Assembly (NCBI RefSeq): GCF_963678635.1
Contig: NC_087063.1
Coordinates: forward strand, 6,296,386-6,360,385
Direction: 5' to 3'
Length of the DNA stretch: 64,000 bases
DNA from: Symsagittifera roscoffensis
Taxonomy: Eukaryota > Xenacoelomorpha > Acoela > Convolutidae
The notes below the pieces were generated by a model. It did no database searches. It was not told the DNA's origin and saw only the letters and a list, made by a program, of their open reading frames with translations. Positions 46,669 to 57,399 of the stretch are shown here, in pieces (within the stretch, counting starts at the first letter, position 1; the number at the start of each line of letters is the position of its first letter). The position numbers and the translations under genes are program-made.

Positions 46669-47336
46669 TCAAAGCGGCGGTTGTTGCATATTTATTGCCG
46701 GACTCCAAGTCGATCTAGTGAAGCAGGCTCTCGGATCCGTATCGGGAACTCCTGTAAAGTTGTTCTTCACCTGGTTGTTCTTCTGCACATCAAACACACG
46801 TTCTCTTATCGAATCTTGGGAGAGCTCCACTCTGCCCGTGTCGTCAATTGTTCCATAGGGTGCAGTCACCCCGGAACTTAGCGCACTTCTGTTGGCGACA
46901 AGTCGTCCAGCTTTTTCTATCAACTTCTGCACTGTCTGTTCAACGACTGGGTCGACTGATAGGAAATCGCACATTACTTGGTTCTTTGACCTGTTGACAT
47001 GACAGACATGCTGTTACCCACTTCTCACTTGCATTCTGCATTCCAGGCCACTGAAAGCGCTTCAGAATCTTCTGGTATACTTTATCAATTCCCTGATATA
47101 CCATCTGATCATGCGACCTGAATAAAAGTTCTGTCTGATAGAGTTGCGGCAACACTATCGCGTTATATTTGTACAGGGTTTTGTCTTCTTCTCTTCTCTT
47201 GCGAGCCACAATTCCGTCCTTGCTCAGATATAACCTTCCCTCTATCTACATAAAGTACTGTCTCAGAATGCTGTAACTGTCTTACTCCAGGTTACCTTTT
47301 TCTGGTGCTCCATTTTCGATCCACCTCTTCAGGTTG
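46669..47336 (-). pseudogene. pol: Second integrase zinc-binding segment (H2C2-like), duplicate
   Basis: Encodes LPQLYQTELLFRSHDQMVYQ, KRFQWPGMQ and CLSCQQVK, the HHCC region of a Ty3-type integrase. The near-identical copy is at 50740-51011. Here the expected second His is Tyr. It is truncated before any catalytic core and runs into a new sequence (DPVVEQTVQKLIEKAGRLVA) leading to the SGNH domain. Confidence 0.7.
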
Positions 47337-47340
47337 CTCG

Positions 47341-48103
47341 TCATGCGGTCTTTTCTTTAAGCTCATAGTAGGTCGAGAGTCTGTATCTCGCCGTCAAGTA
47401 TGTCTTCACGACCCTCAATTGACTAATTAGCTCATTGGGCTGATGCGTGTCATCTTCCATCTTGACGCACCAAATCTTCGCCAATGGCTGTGTCTCTTGT
47501 CTGAACGGTTGAAGATCAGTCCTGACTACCTCTTTCTGCGGCAACAAACTCATCAAACATTTCGATACCGCTAAATATTCCAGATCATCCGCTGCGTTGT
47601 CAAAGACTCTTTGGCTTGGTATCAGGTAGCGATCATTGTCAGGGTCTCGATACACCTCCCTGTCCAGATCTCTTGCTCGAGTCTCTACTAGTAATGTGTG
47701 GATCTCTAGCTCTGACAATTCCAATCCCGTGCTCGAGTTCCTGTCTGAGTAGGTGTCGATTCCTGAATTCCTTGAGTTGTTATCAACGGAAGAGTCTGCC
47801 ACGGAGCACGCTTCTTCTTCGGGATCAGTTTTATGCGCTCTGCTCCTCCATTTGAACTCCCCGGACAAGATTTTATATTCAAGGTCTGGTTTGTCGTCCT
47901 GCTTGGTAGGTCCTGGAACTTCTCACTCCAGGCTCGTTCGCCGAGTCACTCCCTGAGAGAGCCCCGTTTCTCCAACTCATTACCCTCATGTTTGGGCGGT
48001 CTAGTACTCTTTGTTCTCCATATGCGGCCATCAAAAAGACTTCCGTGGGGCGGTCCCCACGGTTATCATGCCCTATGATGTTCTTCAAGGCGACCAGCAA
48101 CAT
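47341..48103 (-). pseudogene. Pol linker segment, partly duplicated
   Basis: Frame 47868-47341 starts with SGEFKWRSRAHKTDPEEEA, matching the text near 51070-51020. An acidic stretch (SGIDTYSDRNSSTGLELSEL) and a globular region (RYLIPSQRVFDNAADDLEYL) follow. It precedes the duplicated HHCC segment, as in the first copy. Confidence 0.5.
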
Positions 48104-48199
48104 GACTACCTCTGGAATCTCCAGAGCTAAGTCTCAATCCGTCAGCCGACGATAGATCGCATCTACCACCGGTCCTAGATATGCCTCAGCTAGGTCCAT

Positions 48200-48640
48200 C
48201 AATTCATTCAAGTCGAAATTGATCATTTCGTTAGATTCGTTTTGATTATCAGTTTGCTCAATTGAAATCTGATGAATACTTAAATGATCAATCAGGATCT
48301 AGAAGAGAGGTCACGAGTATCACATTTGTTAACATTACTCCAGTCTTTTATTAAAATTGATTTAAAACAGTCAAATTGTCAAATAAAAAGTTTTTGTAAT
48401 AAAATATATTAAAATCATTTTATTTCTTAAAAGCTTGGAATTTGGACTAAGAATGGACAATCCAAACCTTGGATCCATTCCTAAGATCATTGTTCGGTCA
48501 ATCATGGTCACTAATGTTTCCCTACCTGTGGTCTTAATAACATAACACATAACACATAACATACATAATATAACACCTCCTATACACAACCTAAACTCAG
48601 CCTATACTCAAATAGTATTTCTTATGTAAGTATACTTGTA
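48200..48640. other. AT-rich insert within the LTR element, no gene seen
   Basis: The composition drops to AT-rich DNA with ATAACACATAACACATAACA repeats between two coding relics. It is likely a secondary insertion of unknown type. Confidence 0.4.
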
Positions 48641-48649
48641 TGTTAGTGT

Positions 48650-49000
48650 CAGAAAAAATAACGTGTATCCGTGCATACAGCTCCCGTGGATGCAGTCATC
48701 CTCGGTTTGGGTCATGTACCGGGAGCGAGAGTTCCTTCACTCCCCTCTCCACAAGAAAATCTCTCCGCCTCGTCAAGGACCGCACCAAGTCTTCAGGGTC
48801 CACATGCTGCTTCTCCGTCGCCCTCGTCACCCGGAAGCATAAATATATACCTGGTGTCTGCTTCCACGGAAATTCTATGTTCTTGTATTCCCTTTTAGAG
48901 TCTGCTTCTAAAGCTGTCCTAAAACTCATGTCCGCTGTGATCGCTATCGCACATGTACTTTTTGAAGTATAAAAGCGCTGTCCGTTAATATCATGCTACT
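48650..49000 (-). pseudogene. Pol C-terminal tail fragment
   Basis: Frame 48929-48696 encodes KNIEFPWKQTPGIYLCFRVT, EKQHVDPEDLVRSLTRR and ERGVKELSLPVHDPNRG, then after a stop LHPRELYARIHVIF. It follows the integrase tail on the minus strand. No domain is recognised. Confidence 0.45.
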
Positions 49001-49310
49001 TGAGTAATCATTTGGTAAGTTAAAGTATGACTCAACTACTCTCCCTATGTCCGGTTTCTTAGGATCCTCGCCTATTTCTGCTTCTAAACTTCTATTGCTA
49101 TTCTGATTTTTTTAAAATGATTTTTCAGTGTGGGTAAGTCCTACCTCCACTCCCCGGACAAAAATATCCATCAACGTCCCCTTCGATCGCATACCGGAGA
49201 TTAAATCAAGGTTAGACACAGGAATGAAAAATTGCTTTCCTGGCCAGCCCAGGAAGGATCATCCCTTTCGGTTTTTATGTCTTTCGTGCTCTCACGGTCT
49301 ACATCTTGAA

Positions 49311-50110
49311 TCATGACACTGGTCTACTTCGGGCCGACGTCATTTCGTCCAGCCAATTCAAGACGCGCAGAATCGTCAAATCTTGTTCGTATGATTGATG
49401 TTGCTCGTCGTCGAATTCTACCTTGGGTTTAGACCGGTCATCGATCCACTCTTCGTCGTGGTCGTCGACTATGTCTATGTCCTGTGACACAGTTATCTCC
49501 TCTAGACCCACCAATTCTTCCCCCATCTTCTTCAGATCCATCCTGTCTACCACGAAGTCATCTCGGCAAGGGTTGTACTTCCTCGTGAGTCTTGTCCTGT
49601 CACTCTGTCGTGTCTGTGTCGCAAATGGTAGGTCTGGTTCCAAGTTCTGTTTGTTCCATTTGTTCGGGGTCTTGCCAGTCCTCTTCTGCCTAGGGTAAGA
49701 TTCTTCATTCGCTTCAATCACTCTATTGGAATCCAGGTCTAGTGGTGGACTTGATCCTTTTTTTAGGTCTTCATTCCCATCATTCTTTCCCCTGGTGCCC
49801 TTCTCATTGACCTCGCAGGCACAGTTCATCATCAGATAATCCCCTTCTTCCATGTCTGCAGGTATACACCAGTCTTCCGGAGGTGGGTTGTGTGGCTTAA
49901 TATTTTCAAAGTGAGCGGCTCGGCGGTACTCAGTCTGTGAAAACGTCCCTCTTGGTGCACTTCCGTAATCATGAAAGGTCCCCTCCACTTCTTTGGGAGT
50001 TTTTTTGTTCCTTTCGGTGGTATAAGGTTTTGAAATACCCACACGTAGTCATCTACCGAGTAAGCTGGTGCACCAGCTGTTTTTTATCGAACCTTTTCTT
50101 CTGCCTTACC
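49311..50110 (-). pseudogene. pol: Integrase C-terminal (GPF-type) region and acidic tail
   Basis: Frame 50044-49832 has KLPKKWRGPFMITEVHQEGR, a GPY/F-like motif found after Ty3-type integrase cores. A frameshift moves to 50042-49311, which encodes AAHFENIKPHNPPPEDWCIP, GDYLMMNCACEVNEKGTRG and a long acidic, disordered tail (LEEITVSQDIDIVDDHDEEW). No chromodomain is evident. Confidence 0.7.
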
Positions 50111-50174
50111 TGTGCCTGCTGAGTGTTCCGTCTGCACAAGTCGTTCAGTTCTTGTTGACGTCTAATCACATCCG

Positions 50175-51030
50175 CTACGTAGACCCGTGGTGATGTTTCT
50201 TTCCCTCATACTCTGGGTAAATGAAAGTCAAGGGCAAAGACTTCTCGTGTCCGGTTAACATCATGTGTGCACTAACTCCGGTGGTGAAATGTTGCGTGCT
50301 GTTATACGCTCCCATCACCTGTGGAAGGTATCTGTCCCAATCAGTCATGTACCTGGATACCAATGTGTCATGCGTCCAATTTTGCCTCTCCACTAAGCCA
50401 TTCGTCTGGGAATGGTATGTCGTGGAATGAGCTTGAGCCACCTGAGAGCGTCTGATGAGCTCTTAAGTAAGTTCTCCTCCAAAAGCTGTTCCCTTGACCG
50501 ATTGAAACGCCATCGGACAACCATGTCTCGCTATCCACGTATTGATTAGATGATCGCAAGTCTCTTCTGCTGAGGCAGTTATGCAGGGCACGGTCTCTGC
50601 ATATATCCTGAAGTGATCTATAATGACCAAGACCTGATTGTAGCCACTGTCTGTCATACATATTTTCTGGTGGTCAATCTGCACCACCTCGTTGAATTCA
50701 GATAACTGGATCGACTGTTAAGGAAATCGCACATTCCTGGGAACCTTGACCTGTTGAAATGACAGACATGCTGTTACCCGCTTCTCACTTGCCTTCTTCA
50801 TTCCAGGTCACTGAAAGCGCTTCAGAATCTTCTGGTATACTTTATCATTTCCCTGATCGCCCATCTGATCATGCGACCTGAAAAATAGTTCTGTCTGATA
50901 GAGTTGCGGTAACACTATCGCGTTATACTTGTATAGGACTCTGTCTTCTTCTCTTCTCTTACAAGCCACAATCCCGTCTTTGTTCAAATATAACCTCCCT
51001 TCCTTCTGCATCAGCTTCTTCTTCGGGATC
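50175..51030 (-). pseudogene. pol: Integrase, zinc-binding and catalytic core, inactive
   Basis: The N-terminal HHCC-like part LPQLYQTELFFRSHDQ is at 50950-50890. The core begins VVQIDHQKICMTDSGYNQVL (first Asp), then ARHGCPMAFQSVKGTAFGGE and AHSTTYHSQTNGLVERQN (catalytic Glu). The second catalytic Asp is Val (GTC at about 50501), and a TAA interrupts directly after GGELT. The gene would have inserted the cDNA into host DNA; this copy cannot. Confidence 0.85.
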
Positions 51031-51277
51031 AGTTTTACCCGCTCTGCTCATCCATCTGAACTCCCCGGACAAAATTTTATCCTGCAGATCTTGTTCTTCA
51101 CCATGAACATTTTCCTCTACACATGACAACTTTTTTGACCCGGTTGTTGTTCATTGACTCACCTGCTTCTTCAATGTCATTCTCCCCGGACAAACTTTCT
51201 TGCTCCAAATTTTGTTCAACTTCTTCGTTTTTCTGATCCTGATCCTCAAAGGTAACGATTTTCCTTTGTGTTCCGTA

Positions 51278-52068
51278 TTATTGTTCTTTTAGTTTGTATG
51301 ATGTACTCGTCGAAACGTTTTGGGATATCGAGGATACTAGTTGCTGAACTATCGTCCTAACTTCCCTTTCATTTTCCTTGTGTTGACGTCTTGATGGCTT
51401 GAACTTTAATTTCTCACAGACTGTCAGCGATGCCATGGCTGCTGCCCACTCGGGGTCATCTCTAGTCACTTCTCTCTCCAACAATCCACCCAGCATCCGC
51501 ATCACTCATCGTTTTATCAACTAATGAGAGGCTGTTTATGTTCATACGAGAGAGTTCCTGTTGGACCGAGTTTGAGCGCAGCAACAGTTCCACGGGCTCC
51601 GGGTCCCTCACGGATACGATCTTTATCTCTGCTGCTTTCTCCACGGGCAACTCAGGATTTGGATGTCCAGATTTGTCTAACCATCTCGTCAAGGGAAGCG
51701 CTAGATAATTTTCCTTGTCAAGGAACGAGAACCCTTCCTTGATTTCCGCCTGATTGGCTTGCTTCTGTTGCAATCTTTTGTAAAACTCAGTTTTCTTGCT
51801 TAGGTTGTCAGCATTCTGCTGTTTGTCACGTATCCTGTGCTCGATTATCATGTGGTAGCCATCTTAACTTACTATCCATCTACCAATATAGCTCTGGTCC
51901 ATCGAGTACGTTTTCAACCAGGATAACGCTTGTTGTCCACGCGTAACTTAAAGGGAGCGCTCCCCAAGTATGCGCGGTTTTTCTCCACGAATAAGACCAC
52001 TGCAAACATTTCTACTTTCGCTGCACCATGTTTCATCACAGTGTCACTCAACACTTTACTGCCATGTG
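51278..52068 (-). pseudogene. pol: RNase H C-terminal part and connector
   Basis: Reads QQALSWLKTYSMDQSYIGRW, then DGYHMIIEHRIRDKQQNADN and LSKK, the typical end of Ty3-type RNase H. The connector (EKAAEIKIVSVRDPEPVELL, LVSSISQNVSTSTSY) follows. Stops and frameshifts at about 51850-52060 and 51490. Confidence 0.7.
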
Positions 52069-52513
52069 CAATGAAACGTAGAACTGTTTTCCCATTCCAT
52101 TCCTGCTCCTGATGTAGTTAGTATTCCTGAGATGGCTACTACTGATGCATCAGTGTCGAGAACGTTTATGCCCTTCTTTGTGGGCAACCCTAGCACTTTC
52201 GCCTCGCACAGTTCCTGATTTATGTTCTCATAGGCTACTTGAGCTTTCTCGTTCCACTCGAACTTCTTTCCTTTGTTGCGCATCAGTTGCTGCATGGGAT
52301 ACACCTTGTCTGCATATCCATTTATGAACTCACGGTAGTATTTGGTAAATCAAAGGAAGCTCGTGAGCTGTGTGTCCGTCCTGGGGGGCTTCCACGTTAA
52401 CACTGCCTCCACTGCTTCCGGGTCCGGCCGCACGCAATGCCTGTCCACCACTCTCCCCAGGTACTTTTTTGAGTCCCTAAGGATTTCACATTTCGATGGC
52501 CAGCATTTCAAGC
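52069..52513 (-). pseudogene. pol: RT thumb / RNase H start, second copy (duplicate X)
   Basis: Encodes MYPMQQLMRNKGKKFEWNEK and INVLDTDASVVAISGIL (RNase H first Asp). It is nearly identical to 52938-53382. It ends abruptly inside the RT at AGCATTTCAAGCC, where module M starts. Confidence 0.8.
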
Positions 52514-52764
52514 CTATTATTGTGTTCTCAAGTGTTCAATCTCTGGCAAAACTGGTTTGTCTGATTCTAGTTCATATGACTAGGGGCGTTCCGGAAATTT
52601 CGAGCAGCTCGACAAGCCGTCATCCGGTTCAGATTTCATTGAAAACTGTTTATTTAGAGATTTAAATTAATTAATCCTCTAAATAATTATATCTTTATAG
52701 GCATGGTTAGGGCATTCCTTCACATCATGTCTCTTTAAGTTTTGTGTCTCCTCATATTCGGTCC
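52512..52764 (-). repeat. Module M, copy a, at a rearrangement junction
   Basis: About 190 bp of AT-rich sequence (CTATTATTGTGTTCTCAAGT to TTATATCTTTATAG, with a TTATTTAGAG..CTCTAAATAA inverted repeat), plus 60 bp encoding the pol linker EYEETQNLKRHDVKECPNHA. Copies lie at 54144 and, truncated, at 56111. Confidence 0.8.
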
Positions 52765-52937
52765 TCATCGGCAAAGCGTTACCAAGTTTCTTTCCACGCT
52801 GGATTGAAACCGTGGTGTCCAGTGTGTTCAATAACACACTGACACACAGTCCGTTTCGTGTTACCGAAAAGCTCCGGCCTAAAATCACCGAGCTTTGACT
52901 ATTTGGGTTGGGTACTAAACAAACCTGTTTACTATCA
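52765..52937 (-). pseudogene. pol: Protease-RT linker, second copy (duplicate Y)
   Basis: Encodes QVCLVPNPNSQSSVILGRSF and LCVSVLLNTLDTTVSIQRGK, nearly identical to the text at 54397-54571. It is joined to the duplicated RNase H block at 52938. Confidence 0.75.
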
Positions 52938-53877
52938 TCTGAAACGTAGAACTGTTTTCCCATTCCATTCCTGCTCCTGATGTAGTTAGTATTCCTGAGA
53001 TGGCTACTACTGATGCATCAGTGTCGAGAACGTTTATGCCCTTCTTTGTGGGCAACCCTAGCACTTTCGCCTCGCACAGTTCCTGATTTATGTTCTCATA
53101 GGCTACTTGAGCTTTCTCGTTCCACTCGAACTTCTTTCCTTTGTTGCGCATCAGTTGCTGCATGGGATACACCTTGTCTGCATATCCATTTATGAACTCA
53201 CGGTAGTATTTGGTAAATCAAAGGAAGCTCGTGAGCTGTGTGTCCGTCCTGGGGGGCTTCCACGTTAACACTGCCTCCACTGCTTCCAGGTCCGGCCGCA
53301 CGCCATGCCTGTCCACCACTCTCCCCAGGTACTTTTTTGAGTCCCTAAGGATTTCACATTTCGATGGCCAGCATTTCAAGCCCGCTCTTTTCATCCAATT
53401 GAAGCCCTCATCTAGTCTCTCTAAGTGGTCAGCTAAGGTGGTTGTTGCTATGACTACGTCGTCTACGTAGCACATCACAAGATTCCTCGTCACTCTCGTC
53501 AAAGCCTGAGCCATCAGCCTTTGAAAGGTCACAGTCGCGTTGCACAAGCCAAAGGGCATCCTCTTCCACTGGTACAATCCCAATTCATATGCGAATCCAG
53601 TTTTCTCTCTGTCTCTCTTCCGTAGAGGGACCTGCCAGAAGGCAGAACCCAAGTCCAGTGTGGTGAAGAACTTGGCGCCGCCAAGTTTCAAGAGACTCTC
53701 GTCTATTCGCGGTGTCGGATAGGCATCTTTTGTTGTCACTGCGTTCAGGTAACAAAAGTCACAAGAAAACCTAAGCTGTCCCCCTTTCATTTTGGCCATG
53801 ACTACCCCGCAAGCCCAAGGCGACTTCGAGGGTTCTATCATGTCGTATTCGAGCAACATTTCTATATCGCTAGGCAA
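52938..53877 (-). pseudogene. pol: Ty3/Gypsy reverse transcriptase with start of RNase H
   Basis: Frame 53877-53218 is open and covers the RT fingers and palm: MLLEYDMIEPSKSPWACGVV, RFSCDFCYLNAVT, FFTTLDLGSAFWQVPL, PFGLCNATVTFQRLM and catalytic CYVDDVVIAT. The thumb and first RNase H Asp continue at 53172-52938 after a stop. It is the best-preserved part of the element. The upstream side is cut by a palindrome at 53821-54040 instead of the expected protease linker. Confidence 0.9.
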
Positions 53878-54040
53878 GCTTCCAATTTGTGAGGCGTCCC
53901 TCGTCTTGCGCCTTCCCTATGAGGAATGACGCCTTCCTCATAGGGAATGCGCAAGACGAAGGAGGCCTCATAAACCGGAAGCATGCCGAGCGATATAGCA
54001 ATGTTGCTCGAATACGACATGACAGAACCCTCGAAATCGA
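53821..54040. repeat. Near-perfect palindrome, about 100-bp arms
   Basis: The left arm 53821-53923 (CGACTTCGAGGGTTCTATCA .. GCCTTCCCTATGAGG) pairs with 53935-54040 (CCTCATAGGGAATGCGCAAG .. GAACCCTCGAAATCG) around an 11-bp loop. The left arm includes the start of the RT frame, so this is an inverted duplication of about 60 bp of RT plus adjoining sequence. Confidence 0.9.
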
Positions 54041-54143
54041 TTTCGTGTTCGACGAAGTGGCAACAACCGATATTCGCCTTATGTTTTTAAAATACGTCCG
54101 CGTTCTCATTCAAAACCATCCGCAATGATTCAAAATCACCCTC

Positions 54144-54396
54144 GCCTATTATTGTGTTCTCAAGTGTTCAATCTCTGGCAAAACCGGTTTGTCTGATTCT
54201 AGTTCATATGACTAGGGGGGTTCCGAAAATTTCCAGCAGCTCGACAAGCCGTCATCCGTTTCAGATTTCATTGAAAACTGTTTATTTAGAGGTTTAAATT
54301 AATTAATCCTCTAAATAATTATATCTTTATAGGCATGATTAGGGCCGTCCTTCACATCATGTCTCTTTAAGTGTTGTGTCTCCTCATATTCGGTCC
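54144..54396 (-). repeat. Module M, copy b
   Basis: Almost identical to 52512-52764. On its low side it abuts 100 bp of sequence not recognised elsewhere (54041-54143). On its high side it continues directly into the protease linker. Confidence 0.8.
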
Positions 54397-55503
54397 TCAT
54401 CGGCAAAGCGTTACCAAGTTTCTTTCCACGCTGGATTGAAACCGGGGTGTCCAGTGTGTTCAATAACACACTGACACACAGTCCGTTTCGTGTTACCGAA
54501 AAGCTCCGGCCTAAAATCACCGAGCTTTGACTATTTGGGTTGGGTACTAAACAAACTTGTTTACTATCACTTAACGATTTCAAATCTCTCATCCTAAAAT
54601 TAGCTACCACAGCTTGTCCTGGCTGTAGTTTTACTTTTCTATCTAAAAAAATTGGCACCTTATTTTCATCCGTTATTATTCTATTAATTGGTCGCTTAAC
54701 ATACTTCCGGTCCGGCTTTCTAATGCTTATTAGGCAGTTTATCAAGTCAATCATAACATCGAAATTCCTGACAAAGTTACGGCCCAAGATGAAATGGTCG
54801 GAGTCGTCTAAGCTCTCTACTACCACGAAACTCATCCAAAGATCCTGTCCTACCATGTGAAGGACCATTATTGGTGTTTTTCCGGCTTCATAAATTGCTC
54901 AATGGTTGGCTGCCGCTAATCTGAGGTTCGTGGGAATTAAGTCTTCCCTCGTGAAGCCCATTCTTTGCCAAGATTTTATTGGCATCACGCTTACTGCTGC
55001 TCCTGTATCCAGAAGTGCTGTCACTTCGATTTTGTTCCCATTGGTGTCCAACAGATGTGCAGTTGGACACCAATGTGAACCGCGTCTTGCTCCATCATGG
55101 CGTCGTGGCCTATCCTACGGACTCTAAGTTCTCCCTGACCCAAATAGATCTGCCCTATTTGGTCACTGTCTGTTGTTACGTAGGTCCTAGTATAGATACT
55201 GATCCCATCGACGTTCCACATCACTTGATATGGTCCATAGACTTCCACGTAGCGCCCGAGAAATTTCTTTATTCGAGGGCCATCCGTTGCTAACAACGCT
55301 TGCACAGCCCTTGACTTAGTGCGTGGCTCTACCTGTCTCAGGTAATCTTCAAATGTATCCAAATGTATCAAGGTGAATTCTGATGGTTCACACAGGTTTC
55401 TGATTACCTGATGCCCCGCTACCGAGATTATCGACTGTATCTTACTTCCTCGTGGCACCATACCGAACGTCTGCTTGGAGATCATTTTCAGTTTCATACT
55501 CAA
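54397..55503 (-). pseudogene. pol: Retroelement aspartic protease region
   Basis: Frame 55503-55021 (LIHLDTFEDYLRQVEPRTKS, RYVEVYGPYQVMWNVDGIS) leads by frameshift into TALLDTGAAVSVMPIKSW, the D-T-G active site (about 54990-55010). After a stop, frame 54868-54311 has SDHFILGRNFVRNFDVMIDL (flap/ILGR motif) and the linker to RT. This would cleave the Gag-Pol polyprotein as a dimer. Confidence 0.8.
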
Positions 55504-55536
55504 ACTGGTTGGTGCTTTCGTTTCCTCTACCTCCGT

Positions 55537-56110
55537 TCAGCTTCTCCTGTGTTTTTTGTTCTCTAGTTCGAGCTTAATTTTTGTTCGACTTTCCTTTGCC
55601 ACCAACTCCTGCTGGAATCTGTATAAAGCATCTCCTGCTGCTGCCTTATAGTCAATTTTAAAATCGTCTGCCGCAGTCACCGGTTCCGATTCACGTATTT
55701 CTTCCGTTACTGCTTGCATTTTCTTTGTTGCCAGCTCTTGTCGTTTCTCCTTTCTGCGCGCCTCCGCTTCACCCAATAGGTGTGCCTTGCTGGCTTTCAC
55801 ACCTGACAAAGCTTCCTCATGCCTAGGATACTTTATGTCTGCCACAGCATGGCAGAATTGCGGACAATCCGATTTAAAATGACCCTCCAAGTTACAAAAG
55901 AAACACCTGGGGCCGAATGTTGCAATTACTCCTCTCACGAAATCTTCATGATCGACTTCTGAAGCGTCTCAATCCTCAAGGCTGAAGCCTATTGCCTTCA
56001 TACCTTGTTTGTAGATTAGGCATGCTGATACATGATGGTCTGTCGAGCTGCAGTTTGCACAAGAGCGTCTCTTGTCCATGTCTCCCCTTGGTTTGTACCA
56101 GTTGTTACCC
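55537..56110 (-). pseudogene. gag: Gag nucleocapsid with two CCHC zinc knuckles
   Basis: Knuckle 1 is CANCSSTDHHVSAC (about 56064-56023). Knuckle 2 is CFFCNLEGHFKSDC (about 55910-55868). Both match C-X2-C-X4-H-X4-C, which binds RNA. A Lys/Glu-rich helical tail follows (EARRKEKRQELATKKMQ). A stop (SLED then TGA/TAG) separates the two. Confidence 0.8.
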
Positions 56111-56242
56111 ATTTCATTGAAAACTGTTTATTTAGAGATTTAAATTAATTAATCCTCTAAATAATTATATCTTTATAGGCATGATTAGGGCAGTCCTTCA
56201 CATCATGTCTCTTTAAGTGTTGTGTCTCCTCATATTCGGTCC
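56111..56242 (-). repeat. Module M, copy c, truncated
   Basis: 132 bp matching the second half of copies a and b. Here it splits Gag between the capsid-like and nucleocapsid parts. The junction at TATTCGGTCC|ATATTCGG shows short homology. Confidence 0.75.
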
Positions 56243-57399
56243 ATATTCGGTTCGCTGGTCCATTGTTAACCTTGCCATAATTGTTTTCGCGGTAACCAGA
56301 TCTCACCGGATGCTTTAGTAAAAAATTTTGCCTTGACTTGAGTCTCAACTCGTCTGGTGTAGGCGCATTTGTTGAAAGTGGTGTGTAATGTGTCGCCAAC
56401 ATCGTTCGAAGCTCGTCATTCTTCACAACGTCGATGAGTTTTGAGGCTACTGCTAGGTTCATCCTGCTGTTTGAGCCATCTGGTTGACTGCGCCTTCTAA
56501 ACATCTCCAAACATCTAAAAACTTGTCTATCGTCTCGTCTTCACTTTGCCTCCTTTTCTCGAAGCGCATCATCGCTTGGTGTTCTTGTACTCCTGAGCCA
56601 AAGCAATTTAACAAGATTTCAAAGATTTTCTCAGCTTTGTCCCGCTTTTTGGCCATCACGCAGTTTAAGGCTGTCCCTTCCAGATTGCTCTTCAAAAGGC
56701 AGTATCATGACTTCTATCCAGGTATCAATACAACCGTAACATTCGTCTTTATAGCATCTTGGTTTCTTAAATAACCTTCTGGACTTTCCACGGCGCTCAC
56801 TGGTTTTAGATAACCTCGTCAGGAACGTTTACAAGGACCTGTTTAGAGGTTCAAAGGCTGTGGTCATTGATGTTGCATCCCGTGAATGCCCCGCTTGAGC
56901 ATCTTTGCCCTCTGTTTGAGGCTCAAGGCTCTCGTTCGAATCGCTGGGAAGAATTCTTACTTGATTCGCATGATTCCAATTCATGGAGTCACATCTCCCA
57001 GTCGCATGTGTATCTTGCATCGGTCATTCGCTTGGGGTCGGTCTGTTGCCAGTTGAACTTCCTCTGATTATCGCATGTGGCATAGCTGGATGAACTGCCC
57101 CTACCTCTCGTGGAACCATATGTCCTTCTTCTGTTAGGTTGTTCATTGAAGTTCACTCTCGGCTCCCTGTTGGGTTCTCCTGAGTTTGCTTCACCATTCC
57201 CCGATCCACTCGTGTTTTCTAGGAGCCCATCCAAGGTATCCATGATAGCCTGAGTGCGCCTCTCCATTATCGGGCCTATTCTCGTGTCAAGAGTCCCAAG
57301 AGTCTGCTCTTGCTGAATTCTCAACTTCTTCATGTCATCTCTCAATCGTGTTTCCCTTTGCTCAGCTTCACTTGTCCTTCGTGACAAGTTTTTGGCCAA
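56243..57399 (-). pseudogene. gag: Gag, basic and capsid-like region
   Basis: Frame 57399-56989 has a coiled-coil-like start (RRTSEAEQRETRLRDDMKK) and a Gly/Arg/Ser-rich part (STRGRGSSSSYATC). Frame 56695-56459 (EKIFEILLNCFGSGVQEHQA, SEDETIDKFLDVWRCLEGA) resembles retrotransposon gag capsid helices. Several frameshifts. Confidence 0.65.
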
